From Nonomuraea rhodomycinica (GTDB lineage: Bacteria > Actinomycetota > Actinomycetes > Streptosporangiales > Streptosporangiaceae), in contig NZ_JABWGO010000002.1 in assembly GCF_013363995.1 (NCBI RefSeq), forward strand, positions 62,001 through 126,000: a stretch of 64,000 bases of DNA, read 5' to 3'. The notes beneath the pieces are model-generated. The model ran no database searches. It had not been told where the DNA came from and saw nothing but the letters and a program-made list of their open reading frames with translations. Positions 36,876 to 44,818 of the stretch are shown piece by piece. Position numbers and translations under genes: made by a program. Each line of letters begins with the position of its first letter. Position 1 is the first letter of the stretch.

Positions 36876-37739
36876 TCAGCCCGGGAGCGTCTCGCCGCCG
36901 ATCGGGGCCAGGATCTCGCCCGTGTAGTACGACGACAGGCGCTCCGCCGCGAAGAACACGTACGACGGCGCGATCTCGTCCGGGTGCGCGGGACGCCCCA
37001 TCGGCACCTGCTCGCCGAACGAGCCCACCTTCTCCTCCGGGAACGTGGCCGGGATCAGCGGCGTCCACACCGGCCCCGGGGCGACCGCGTTGACCCGGAT
37101 GCCCCGGTCCACCAGGTTCTGCGCCATCGAGTAGGTGAAGGCGTTGATCGCGCCCTTGGTGGCGGCGTAGTCGAGCAGGGTCTTGTTGCCGCGCAGCCCG
37201 TTGATGGACGAGGTGTTGATGATGGCGCCGCCCTCGCGCAGGTGCGCCAGCGCCGCCTTGGTGACGCGGAAGTAGCTGTGGATGTTGACCGCGAACGTGT
37301 ACTCCCACTGGTCGTCGCTCAGCTCCTCCAGCCCCTCCACGGGCTTCTGGAAGGCCACGTTGTTGACGAGGACGTCCAGGCCGCCGAGCTCCTGCACCGT
37401 CTGCTGGACGATCGACGCGCAGTGGTCGCGGTCGCTCAGGTCGCCGGGGAGCAGCACGCAGCGCCGCCCGGCCTGCTCGACGAGCTTGCGCGTGTGGTTG
37501 GCGTCCTCGTGCTCGGTCAGGTACGCGATGGCGACGTCCGCGCCCTCCTTGGCGAAGGCGACGGCGACGGCCCGGCCGATGCCGGAGTCGCCGCCGGTGA
37601 TCAGGGCGCGTCGGCCGGCGAGCAGGTCGCGCCCCACGTAGTCGCGCATCTCGTCGCGCGGCTCGGGCGCCATCTCGCCGCTGCTGCCCGGGTACGGCTG
37701 GGACTGCTCGGGTGGTGTGCTGTTGGATTGTTCGGCCAT
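36876..37739 (-). CDS. SDR family oxidoreductase, YghA-like
   Basis: A 287-aa short-chain dehydrogenase with a 40-residue polar N-terminal extension (SNSTPPEQSQPYPG) typical of the YghA/glucose-dehydrogenase-like stress group. The nucleotide motif ALITGGDSGIGRAVAVAFAK, NNVAF, the catalytic Ser in IINTSSINGLRG and YAATKGAINAFTYSMA (YxxxK) are intact, as is RVNAVAPGPVWTPLIP. It probably reduces aldehydes or oxidises alcohols with NADP. Single gene, convergent with the MBL hydrolase. Confidence 0.9.
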   Translation of the reverse strand: MAEQSNSTPPEQSQPYPGSSGEMAPEPRDEMRDYVGRDLLAGRRALITGGDSGIGRAVAVAFAKEGADVAIAYLTEHEDANHTRKLVEQAGRRCVLLPGDLSDRDHCASIVQQTVQELGGLDVLVNNVAFQKPVEGLEELSDDQWEYTFAVNIHSYFRVTKAALAHLREGGAIINTSSINGLRGNKTLLDYAATKGAINAFTYSMAQNLVDRGIRVNAVAPGPVWTPLIPATFPEEKVGSFGEQVPMGRPAHPDEIAPSYVFFAAERLSSYYTGEILAPIGGETLPG

Positions 37740-37777
37740 GCCGAGCGCTTGCCCCGCAGCGGCGGAGCCTAACGTCG

Positions 37778-37798
37778 CGCCCGCCGTACGAGCGGGCG
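37778..37798. terminator. GC-rich hairpin between SDR and GNAT-like genes
   Basis: CGCCCGC at 37778-37784 pairs with GCGGGCG at 37792-37798 around a 7-nt loop, just beyond the stop of the minus-strand gene 37816-38574. No T-run. It is weak evidence for termination of the Lrp - GNAT-like unit. Confidence 0.4.
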
Positions 37799-37815
37799 GG
37801 CCCGACGTCGCGGCG

Positions 37816-38574
37816 TCAGCCGAGCGGGTGGCTGACCCACACGTTGGGCTCCACGTAGACGGCGTGGTCGTGCGTCACGTCGCAGTGGACGGGCGTGAGG
37901 GCGCCGGGCACCTCCACCGGGCCACTGCGGTCGAACGGCAGGCCGGTCCACGCGCGCCACTCCGCGAGCGATCCGGCGATCACCATCGAGCGGGACGCCA
38001 CCCGCACGATCCTGCCGCCGGCCCGCACGTGGACGCGCAGCCAGGCGTCGTGCGGCAGGCCGTCGGGGCGCGTGCGGAAGGCGTACTCCTCCATCGGGGT
38101 GCGCGGCTCCAGGTGCTTCTGGTTGGGCCGGACCGGCGCGACCAGCTCGGAGAAGCCGAGCCCGGCGGCGTGCTCGCGCATCGCCGCGACCATCCGCGGC
38201 GACACCCCCGACCCGAGCCGGTCGCGGCGCACCGTGATCTCCAGGGCGCTGACGCGGTCGGTCGCGGCGCCCGTGTCGCGGGCGATCCGGCCCCGCCGGA
38301 TCACCGTGTCCCAGCCGCCGTCGGGCAGGGGGTCGTCCTTGGCCGGGTACGGGATCATGCAGCCGCGCGCCACGAGCCGGCCCGGCTCGGCGTCGTCGTC
38401 GGCCACGAGCACGAAGTCGGCGAAGGTGCGCGTCGCGGCGGGGTAGAAGAAGTCCGCGACGGGGTCGTTCATCATGAACCCGGCCCACGCGTGGTCCATG
38501 TCCCAGAGCGTGGCGGCGAACTCGGGGCGCTCGGCGAGCGTGGTGATCCGCAATGGCATGCGGATCATTGTCAC
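37816..38574 (-). CDS. GNAT-fold protein of unknown substrate
   Basis: A 252-aa actinobacterial protein. The first half resembles a divergent GNAT fold (FVLVADDDAEPGRLVARGCM, VSALEITVRRDRLGSGVSPR as the likely acyl-CoA loop, MVAAMREHAAGLGFSELVAP); the second half is a beta-rich domain ending DHAVYVEPNVWVSHPLG. I do not know its function. GTG 38574 overlaps the TGA of the lrp gene (GTGA), favouring this start by translational coupling, though ATG 38568 and ATG 38559 are alternatives. The tight link to an Lrp regulator suggests a role in amino acid or amine metabolism; that is inference. Confidence 0.7.
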   Translation of the reverse strand: MTMIRMPLRITTLAERPEFAATLWDMDHAWAGFMMNDPVADFFYPAATRTFADFVLVADDDAEPGRLVARGCMIPYPAKDDPLPDGGWDTVIRRGRIARDTGAATDRVSALEITVRRDRLGSGVSPRMVAAMREHAAGLGFSELVAPVRPNQKHLEPRTPMEEYAFRTRPDGLPHDAWLRVHVRAGGRIVRVASRSMVIAGSLAEWRAWTGLPFDRSGPVEVPGALTPVHCDVTHDHAVYVEPNVWVSHPLG

Positions 38575-39047
38575 ATCTCGGACGGCCGCTGCACGGGCTG
38601 ATGCTCGGTCTTGAAGATCAGGGTCGTCTCCAGGTGGACGATCTCCTGGCGGACCAGGAACTTCTCCAGCACCAGCCGGTGCAGGTGGTCGGCGTCGGCC
38701 ACCGCGACGTGCACGAGGAGGTCCTGCGGCCCGGCCACGTGGAACAGGGTGATCGTCTCCGGCAGCGCCAGCACGAACGCCCGCAGCGGATCGACGAGCC
38801 GGCTGGCGTGCGGGCGTACGCGCAGGGCGAGCAGCGCCTGGAGCGGACGGCCGAGCCGCGCGGTGTCGACGGTCGCGCGGAAGCCGGTGATGATGCCCCG
38901 GCGGCGCAGCGAGCGCACCCGCTCCAGCGAGGTGGAGGGGGCCACGCCGAGCCGTTCGGCGAGCTCCTTGTTGGGCAGCCGCGCGTCGTTCTGCAACTCG
39001 GCGAGGATCGCCAGGTCGATCGAATCCAGTGCGGCGTCATGCTTCAT
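38571..39047 (-). CDS. Lrp/AsnC family transcriptional regulator
   Basis: A 158-aa regulator: an N-terminal helix-turn-helix (DSIDLAILAELQNDARLPNK, then LAERLGVAPSTSLERVRSLR) and a C-terminal RAM ligand domain (LLALRVRPHASRLVDPLRAF, HVAGPQDLLVHVAVADADHL). ATG 39047 was chosen over an upstream in-frame ATG because of a GGGAGG site and because the domain starts there. It probably responds to an amino acid. Its stop overlaps the start of the GNAT-like gene, suggesting that gene is a direct partner or target. Confidence 0.92.
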   Translation of the reverse strand: MKHDAALDSIDLAILAELQNDARLPNKELAERLGVAPSTSLERVRSLRRRGIITGFRATVDTARLGRPLQALLALRVRPHASRLVDPLRAFVLALPETITLFHVAGPQDLLVHVAVADADHLHRLVLEKFLVRQEIVHLETTLIFKTEHQPVQRPSEM

Positions 39048-39315
39048 GCGCGGCCTCCCGTTCGGGGAGATTAGCCCTTCGCCGACGGATCGACCACCGA
39101 TGCCCGGCATGCGGACAACCGGCGGAATGGCGCTCCGGAGTATTGCCAATGGCGCGGGCTTTTCCCTTCACGGCGTGGCATGCTTTTCCGCCGCTCGTGG
39201 ATTGTTCCTTTTGATGGTGAGAATGGTGCACTCATAAAGTTGGAGATTCTATGAAATGCACTGGACTGGCCGGTGAGTTGCTGTAGCGTTCGAGGCGAGT
39301 GCTAGGGAGGATTCG

Positions 39316-40155
39316 GTGCGGGAACTCTCCGGCAAGGTCGCGGTGGTCACGGGTGCGGCGAGCGGCATCGGCCGGGCGCTCGCCGTCAGATTCGCGAGCG
39401 AGGGCATGTCGCTGATGCTGGCCGACGTCGATCCCGGCGGGCTCGCGGAGACGGCGACGCTGGCGGGCGACACGAAGGTGCTCACCCAGATCACCGACGT
39501 CTCCGACGAGGCGGCCGTGCTCCACCTGGCCGACCGGACCTTCGGCGAGCTGGGCGGCGTCCATCTGCTGTGCAACAACGCGGGCGTCTACCAGGGCGGG
39601 CACCTGTGGACCCGCACCCACGAGGACTTCACCTGGGTGCTGGGCGTCAACCTGTGGGGCGTGCTGCACGGCATCAACGCGTTCGTCCCCCGCATGATCG
39701 AGCAGGACACCGAGGGCCACATCGTCAACACGGTGTCGGTGGCCGGCCTGTTCGCCGGGCCCCACGCGGGCGGCTACGCCGTCAGCAAGTACGCCGCGTT
39801 CGCCGCCTCCCAGGTGCTCGCCCACGACCTCGTCGCCTCGGGCTCCAAGCTCCGCGTCACCGCCCTGTGCCCCGGCGCGGTCCGCACGCGCATCAACCGC
39901 TCCGGGCGCGTACGCCCGTTCGACCTGACCGTCGCGCCCAGCCCCGACGAGCTGGAGTCCCAGGAACGGGTGGACGCCGGCGTCGCGGGCGGCATGGACC
40001 CGGCGCGGGTCGCGGACATGGTCGTCGAGGCCGTGCGCGAGGAGCGCTTCCTCCTCCTCACCCACCCGGAGTACGGCGGGAGCATGCGCCGGCAGACCGA
40101 GACCCTGCTGTCCGGCGGCCTGCCCACGCTGCGCGGAGCGGCTCGGGAGGCATGA
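39316..40155 (+). CDS. SDR family oxidoreductase
   Basis: A 279-aa short-chain dehydrogenase of the classical type: VAVVTGAASGIGRALAVRFA (NAD(P) motif), NNAGV, the catalytic Ser region HIVNTVSVAGLFAG and YAVSKYAAFAASQVL (YxxxK). A C-terminal extension of about 70 residues (DELESQERVDAGVAGGMDPA and onward) is seen in the subgroup that processes bulky lipophilic alcohols, but the substrate is unknown. GTG 39316 has AGGGAGGA about six bases upstream. It lies 99 bp before guaA, with guaA having its own promoter-like sequence. Confidence 0.88.
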   Translation: MRELSGKVAVVTGAASGIGRALAVRFASEGMSLMLADVDPGGLAETATLAGDTKVLTQITDVSDEAAVLHLADRTFGELGGVHLLCNNAGVYQGGHLWTRTHEDFTWVLGVNLWGVLHGINAFVPRMIEQDTEGHIVNTVSVAGLFAGPHAGGYAVSKYAAFAASQVLAHDLVASGSKLRVTALCPGAVRTRINRSGRVRPFDLTVAPSPDELESQERVDAGVAGGMDPARVADMVVEAVREERFLLLTHPEYGGSMRRQTETLLSGGLPTLRGAAREA

Positions 40156-40213
40156 CCCGGACAGGGGCGTGAGCAGCGGGGGCGGCCGGTCGGGGCCGAA
40201 CGCGACCTGCCGA

Positions 40214-40219
40214 TAGACT
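40214..40219 (+). promoter_or_regulatory. TAGACT -10-like element before guaA
   Basis: TAGACT lies 36 bp before the guaA start. The same hexamer lies 39 bp before guaB (3257-3262). Both match the TANNNT pattern of housekeeping promoters; neither has a good -35 at the normal distance. The shared element is a weak hint of common control. Confidence 0.35.
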
Positions 40220-40254
40220 GGTGACACCGCATTCGCCTCTGGGGGGTTTCTTCG

Positions 40255-41802
40255 GTGTCTGAGTTCGACACAGTTCTCGTGGTCGACTTCGGCGCGCAGT
40301 ACGCGCAGTTGATCGCGAGGCGGGTGCGCGAGTGCCACGTCTATTCCGAGATCGTCCCCTCGACCATGCCGGTCGAGGAGATGCTGGCCAAGCGGCCCAA
40401 GGCGATCATCCTGTCCGGCGGCCCCTCGTCGGTCTACGCCGAGAACGCGCCGGCCGTCGCCGACGGCCTGTTCGACACGGGCGTGCCGACGTTCGGCATC
40501 TGCTACGGCTTCCAGGCGATGGCGCGCGCGCTCGGCGGCGAGGTCGCTCGCACCGGCGTCGCCGAGTACGGCGGCACCCAGCTCGACGTGCTGTCCGAGG
40601 GCGTCATCTTCGCCGGACTGCCCGCCACGCAGAAGGTGTGGATGTCCCACGGCGACAGCGTCAAGGCCGCCCCGGCCGGCTTCCAGGTGACCGCCTCCAC
40701 GCGCGAGACCCCGGTCGCCGCCTTCGAGCACCGCGAGCGCGGCCTGTACGGCGTGCAGTTCCACCCCGAGGTGCTCCACTCCGAGCACGGCCAGGCGGTG
40801 CTCAAGCACTTCCTGGACGCGGCCGGCTGCCGCCCCACCTGGACCATGCTCAACATCGTCGAGGAGTCCGTCGAGGCGGTGCGCAAGCAGGTCGGCGACG
40901 GCCGGGCGATCTGCGCGCTGTCCGGCGGCGTCGACTCCGCCGTGGCCGCCGCCCTGGTCCAGCGCGCCATCGGTGACCGGCTGACCTGCGTCTTCGTCGA
41001 CCACGGGCTGCTGCGCAAGGGCGAGGCCGAGCAGGTCGAGCGCGACTTCGTGGCCGCCACGGGCGTCAAGCTGCGCGTCGTCGACGCCGCCGACCGCTTC
41101 CTCAAGGCGCTGGAGGGCGTCAGCGACCCCGAGGAGAAGCGCAAGATCATCGGACGCGAGTTCATCCGCGTCTTCGAGGACGAGCAGCGCGCCATCCTGG
41201 CCGACGGCCCGGTCGACTTCCTGGTGCAGGGCACCCTCTACCCCGACGTCGTCGAGTCGGGCGGCGGCACCGGCACCGCCAACATCAAGTCGCACCACAA
41301 CGTCGGCGGCCTGCCCGAGGACCTCCAGTTCACGCTGGTCGAGCCGCTGCGCACCCTGTTCAAGGACGAGGTGCGCCGCGCCGGCGAGGAGCTGGGCCTG
41401 CCCGCCGCCATGGTGTGGCGCCAGCCGTTCCCCGGCCCCGGCCTCGGCATCCGGATCGTCGGCGAGGTCACCCGCGAGCGGCTCGACCTGCTGCGCGAGG
41501 CCGACGCGATCGCCCGCGAGGAGCTGTCGCGGGCCGGCCTCGACCGCGACATCTGGCAGTGCCCGGTGGTGCTGCTCGCCGACGTCCGCTCGGTCGGCGT
41601 CCAGGGCGACGGCCGCACCTACGGCCACCCGGTCGTGCTGCGTCCCGTCACCTCCGAGGACGCGATGACCGCCGACTGGGCGCGGGTGCCGTACGACGTG
41701 CTGGCGCGCATCTCGACCCGCATCACCAACGAGGTGCGCGAGGTCAACCGGGTGGTGCTCGACGTGACGAGCAAGCCGCCGGGCACCATCGAGTGGGAGT
41801 GA
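40255..41802 (+). CDS. guaA: GMP synthase (glutamine-hydrolysing)
   Basis: Converts XMP to GMP with ATP and glutamine, the step after GuaB. The 515-aa protein has the class I glutaminase domain (Cys83 in GICYGFQAM, His/Glu in [14 protein letters not shown]), the ATP pyrophosphatase P-loop [13 protein letters not shown], and the C-terminal dimerisation domain ending [13 protein letters not shown] 40255 is the start, just after a G-rich stretch. It is single, 35 kb from guaB, which is a common arrangement in actinobacteria. Confidence 0.98.
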   Translation: MSEFDTVLVVDFGAQYAQLIARRVRECHVYSEIVPSTMPVEEMLAKRPKAIILSGGPSSVYAENAPAVADGLFDTGVPTFGICYGFQAMARALGGEVARTGVAEYGGTQLDVLSEGVIFAGLPATQKVWMSHGDSVKAAPAGFQVTASTRETPVAAFEHRERGLYGVQFHPEVLHSEHGQAVLKHFLDAAGCRPTWTMLNIVEESVEAVRKQVGDGRAICALSGGVDSAVAAALVQRAIGDRLTCVFVDHGLLRKGEAEQVERDFVAATGVKLRVVDAADRFLKALEGVSDPEEKRKIIGREFIRVFEDEQRAILADGPVDFLVQGTLYPDVVESGGGTGTANIKSHHNVGGLPEDLQFTLVEPLRTLFKDEVRRAGEELGLPAAMVWRQPFPGPGLGIRIVGEVTRERLDLLREADAIAREELSRAGLDRDIWQCPVVLLADVRSVGVQGDGRTYGHPVVLRPVTSEDAMTADWARVPYDVLARISTRITNEVREVNRVVLDVTSKPPGTIEWE

Positions 41803-41850
41803 CGTCGAGCCGCGGCGGCGCCGCGTGACGGCGAGCCTTGGCGGTGACCT

Positions 41851-41917
41851 GTGATGGCGAGCCCCGGCGGTGACCTGTGATGGCGAGCCCCGGCGGGGGC
41901 CTGTGATGGCGAGCCCC
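41851..41917. repeat. 26-bp tandem repeat at the start of the HxlR gene
   Basis: The block GTGATGGCGAGCCCC recurs at 41851, 41877 and 41903, exactly 26 bp apart, with a degenerate copy before it (about 41825). Each copy carries an ATG. Because 26 is not a multiple of three, the three ATGs fall in three different frames; only the last (41906) opens the HxlR gene. Confidence 0.93.
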
Positions 41918-42304
41918 GACGACGGCGGCCCGCCGGACGGGCCGGGCGCCGGTCCGGTCCCGCCGCGCGACCTCCTCGACCGGGTGTCCGGCCATGGGGT
42001 GATCCAGATCCTCCTGGCCGCCTCCGACGGCCCGATCCGGTTCACCGACCTGGAGCGGGCCGTCGAGGGCGTCAGCCGGCGGATGCTCACCCTGACACTG
42101 CGCCACCTGGAGCGTGACGGGCTGCTGGAGCGCCAGGTGCATCCGACGGTCCCGCCCGAGGTCGAGTACCAGGCCACGCCGATGGCGCTGGAGCTGCGGG
42201 AGGCGCTGCTCACGCTGACGGGCTGGGCGCGGCGGCACGGCGCGGAGGTGGCGTCCGCGCGCCGCAGGTACGACGCCCGCCAGTCCGCCGCCACGTCCAC
42301 CTGA
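41906..42304 (+). CDS. HxlR family transcriptional regulator
   Basis: A 132-aa winged-helix regulator. It has the HxlR layout: VIQILLAASDGPIRFTDLER, VEGVSRRMLTLTLRHLERDG (recognition helix and wing start) and the hallmark ERQVHPTVPPEVEYQATPMA followed by LELREALLTLTGWAR. Many HxlR proteins respond to electrophiles or oxidants. ATG 41906 is the only one of three repeated ATGs in this frame, and the N-terminal 25 residues are disordered (Gly/Pro/Asp-rich). The gene is single; the convergent monooxygenase gene lies beyond a 14-bp repeat array. Confidence 0.9.
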   Translation: MASPDDGGPPDGPGAGPVPPRDLLDRVSGHGVIQILLAASDGPIRFTDLERAVEGVSRRMLTLTLRHLERDGLLERQVHPTVPPEVEYQATPMALELREALLTLTGWARRHGAEVASARRRYDARQSAATST

Positions 42305-42368
42305 CCGCCTCGATCGCCCGCACCCCGCACGGAGGGCCCCGTGCGAGGAGGGCCGCCCGCACAGGACA

Positions 42369-42452
42369 GGCCACAGACCCCAGGCCACAGACCCCAGGCC
42401 ACAGACTCCAGGCCGCGGACCCCAGGCCGTGGACCCCAGGCCGCGGGCCCAA
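42369..42452. repeat. 14-bp tandem repeat, six copies
   Basis: Units of GGCCACAGACCCCA start at 42369, 42383 and 42397; variants GGCCGCGGACCCCA, GGCCGTGGACCCCA and GGCCGCGGGCCCAA follow at 42411, 42425 and 42439. The array lies between the convergent HxlR and monooxygenase genes. No coding or hairpin function is evident. Confidence 0.9.
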
Positions 42453-42469
42453 ACCGCGGGTCCCAGGTG

Positions 42470-44050
42470 TCAGGCCGCGGGGCCGAACCAGCGGGTGAGG
42501 GCCGCGCGCAGCGACCCCAGCTCCGCCTCGTCCGGTTCCGGCGCGGACGACGCCCAGGCCACGTACCCGTCCGGGCGCACCAGCAGCGCGCTCACCCCGT
42601 GCGAGCCGCCGGAGCAGCGCCCGGTGACGACGTGCACCCGGTCGTGCCGGCCGGACGCCTCCTTGGCCGCCGCCGCATCCCCCGTGAAGTCCAGCAGCAG
42701 GGGCCGGGCCGTCCGGGCCAGCTCGGCGAGCCGCACCGGACCGCCGTCCGCCTCGATCACCAGGTCCGGCGCGAAGCGGCCGGTCAGCGGATGCGCGTCC
42801 GCGCCGCCCATGTCGTAGCGGAGGTCCGACCCGGCCATCGTGGCGGCGATGTGGCGGGCGTTGCCCGGCTCGCGCAGCAGCTCGGCGAACAGCTCGCGCA
42901 GCGCGGTCGTCTCGGCGCCGGGCGCGATGAGCGCCGACTGCGCCTGCGTGTGCATGACGACCCGCTCGGCCGCCGGCCTGCGCTCACTCTCGTACGTGTC
43001 GAGCAGCTCCTCGGACGCCTGCCCCCTGACGACGGCGGCCAGCTTCCAGCCCAGGTTGACCGTGTCCTGGAGGCCCAGGTTCAGCCCGGGGCCGCCGATC
43101 GCGCTGTGCACGTGAGCCGCGTCGCCCACCAGCAGCACCCGCCCGGCGCGGAACCGGTCGGCCAGCCGCGTGTTGCCGCCGGTCAGCAGGCGCAGCAGAT
43201 GCGGGCCCTCACCCTCCGGCGGCCCGAACGGGAGATCCACGCCGAGCACCCGGCGAACGCTCTTTCGCAGCTCGTCCAGGGACATCGGCGCCGGCTCGCT
43301 CTCGCCTGCGCCGCCCCACTCCATGGTGGTCAGAATCGGCGTACGCCCGGGGAACGGGCCGTACGCGATCAGGCCGTGCTCGGTGCGATGGTGCATGAAC
43401 GGCGGGACGACGCCGTAACCGGGGACGTCGAGCCCGCCGGTGGCCGGGTCGATCAGCGACTCCGGTACGGACACGTGCGCGCTGCGCGAGACCGTGTCGT
43501 CCCTGGTCACGCCGGGAAAGCCGATGCCGGACAGCTTGCGGGTGAGGCTCCGGCCGCCGTCCGCGCCGACCAGGTAGCGGGCGCGCAGCCGGTACGGGCC
43601 GCCGGGCCCCGCGATCTCGGCCGTGACGCCCTGCGCGTCCTGCGACAGGCCGGTCAGCTCGTGTCCCCTGCGGATCTCGGCGCCGAGCTCGGTCGCGCGC
43701 TCCTCCAGGGCCTGCTCGACGCGGCGCTGCGGCACCCCGAGGGTGTACAGCGGGTTGTCCTCCACCGCGCTCAGGTCCAGCGGCAGGGCGCCGAACACGA
43801 AACCGGGCACGGGGCGGGGCGGCTGCGCGCTGCCCGTGAGCCGTTCGTGCAGTCCGCGGCGGTCGAGCACCTGGACCACCTGGCCGACCAGGCCGTTGGC
43901 GCGGTTCTCCTCGGCGCGGCCGGTCAGCCGCTCCAGCACCACGGGGCGCACGCCGGCCAGGCTGAGCTCGCAGGCCAGCATGAGCCCGTTCGGGCCGCCG
44001 CCGGCGATGACGACGTCGGCGCCGTCGTGGGGGGAGGGGTCAGTGCTCAT
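42470..44050 (-). CDS. FAD-dependent aromatic monooxygenase
   Basis: A 526-aa class A flavoprotein hydroxylase. It has the FAD-binding GxGxxG in VVIAGGGPNGLMLACELSLA, the DG motif in RARYLVGADGGRSLTRK, and VLLVGDAAHVHSAIGGPGLN (GD motif), plus a thioredoxin-like C-terminal domain of about 130 residues as in polyketide or phenol hydroxylases such as PgaE and MhpA. It hydroxylates an aromatic compound using NAD(P)H and oxygen; the substrate is unknown. ATG 44050 has AGGAGG upstream. The TetR gene lies 92 bp upstream on the same strand, so this enzyme is a likely target of it. Confidence 0.88.
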   Translation of the reverse strand: MSTDPSPHDGADVVIAGGGPNGLMLACELSLAGVRPVVLERLTGRAEENRANGLVGQVVQVLDRRGLHERLTGSAQPPRPVPGFVFGALPLDLSAVEDNPLYTLGVPQRRVEQALEERATELGAEIRRGHELTGLSQDAQGVTAEIAGPGGPYRLRARYLVGADGGRSLTRKLSGIGFPGVTRDDTVSRSAHVSVPESLIDPATGGLDVPGYGVVPPFMHHRTEHGLIAYGPFPGRTPILTTMEWGGAGESEPAPMSLDELRKSVRRVLGVDLPFGPPEGEGPHLLRLLTGGNTRLADRFRAGRVLLVGDAAHVHSAIGGPGLNLGLQDTVNLGWKLAAVVRGQASEELLDTYESERRPAAERVVMHTQAQSALIAPGAETTALRELFAELLREPGNARHIAATMAGSDLRYDMGGADAHPLTGRFAPDLVIEADGGPVRLAELARTARPLLLDFTGDAAAAKEASGRHDRVHVVTGRCSGGSHGVSALLVRPDGYVAWASSAPEPDEAELGSLRAALTRWFGPAA

Positions 44051-44142
44051 GGCGATCCTCCTGATCGTCGAAAGGGCATGACGCGTCGGCCCGGCGGCGC
44101 CGGGCTTCGTACGATGTGGGATCCGGTGAGCGGCTGAGCGGT

Positions 44143-44775
44143 CTAGGGGGCGGTGAGCCCTGCGGCGAGCCGGCCGAACGCCTCGCGGATCAGCTGCTCG
44201 ATGGGCACGTCCGGGGTGTGCAGCCGCTGCTGGGTGACCGCCGAGATGGCCACGCCGATGGCGCCCGCGACGAGCCTCGGGTACAGGTCGGTGGTGACGT
44301 CGGTGCCCGTGCGCTCGGCGACCACCTCGGCGAACTCGGCCTCGGCGGCCATGTACGCCTTGGCGAACTCGGCCTGCAACGCCGGCTCGGCGAGCATCAG
44401 CTTGAGCCCCGCAGTCCGCTCGTCGGACGTCTCGCCCCGCGCTTCGAGGCCGAGCGCGAACTGGGAGAGCGCCGCGTCGGTGACGGCCTCCCACAGCGGC
44501 TTGTCGGCCGGCTGGGCGCGCAGCTCGGCCGCGATCGCGTAGGCCCGCTCGACGTGCCGGGCCGCGATCGCCTCTCCCTTGCTGGAGAAGTAGTTGTTGA
44601 AGGTACGGGGCGAGACGCCTGCCGCGGCGGCGATGTCCTCCACCCGTACGTTGTCCCACCCGCGCTCCACGGTGAGCTGGATGGCGGCCCAGCTCAGCGC
44701 GATGCGCGTCTCTCGCTTCTTGCGCTCGCGCAGACCCGGGCGCTCGCGGTCGTCACTTCCCACGATCTCCACCAT
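44143..44775 (-). CDS. TetR family transcriptional regulator
   Basis: A 210-aa repressor with the TetR helix-turn-helix (LSWAAIQLTVERGWDNVRVE, DIAAAAGVSPRTFNNYFSSK) and an all-helical ligand domain. Two copies of a TGCGGA-N-TCCGCA-like palindrome lie immediately upstream of the start (44785-44814), so it probably represses itself and the downstream FAD monooxygenase. The start is uncertain: ATG 44775 lacks a ribosome binding site, and a GTG two codons earlier is possible. Confidence 0.9.
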   Translation of the reverse strand: MVEIVGSDDRERPGLRERKKRETRIALSWAAIQLTVERGWDNVRVEDIAAAAGVSPRTFNNYFSSKGEAIAARHVERAYAIAAELRAQPADKPLWEAVTDAALSQFALGLEARGETSDERTAGLKLMLAEPALQAEFAKAYMAAEAEFAEVVAERTGTDVTTDLYPRLVAGAIGVAISAVTQQRLHTPDVPIEQLIREAFGRLAAGLTAP

Positions 44776-44784
44776 ACACAAACT

Positions 44785-44814
44785 TGCGGACCCGGCAAAT
44801 ATGCGGAGTCCGCA
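44785..44814. promoter_or_regulatory. Tandem TetR-type operator pair
   Basis: TGCGGAGTCCGCA (44802-44814) is a perfect 6-1-6 palindrome. TGCGGACCCGGCA (44785-44797) is the same site with two mismatches. Centres are 17 bp apart, and the inner site is 10 bp from the TetR start codon, which fits autorepression by a pair of dimers. Confidence 0.65.
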
Positions 44815-44818
44815 AAAT

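Noticed and set aside
42470..44050. Rifampicin monooxygenase (Rox)
   Set aside because: Same flavoprotein class and only a few kb from rph, but no RAE-like repeat is seen before it, it has its own TetR, and its C-terminal thioredoxin-like domain fits general aromatic hydroxylases.
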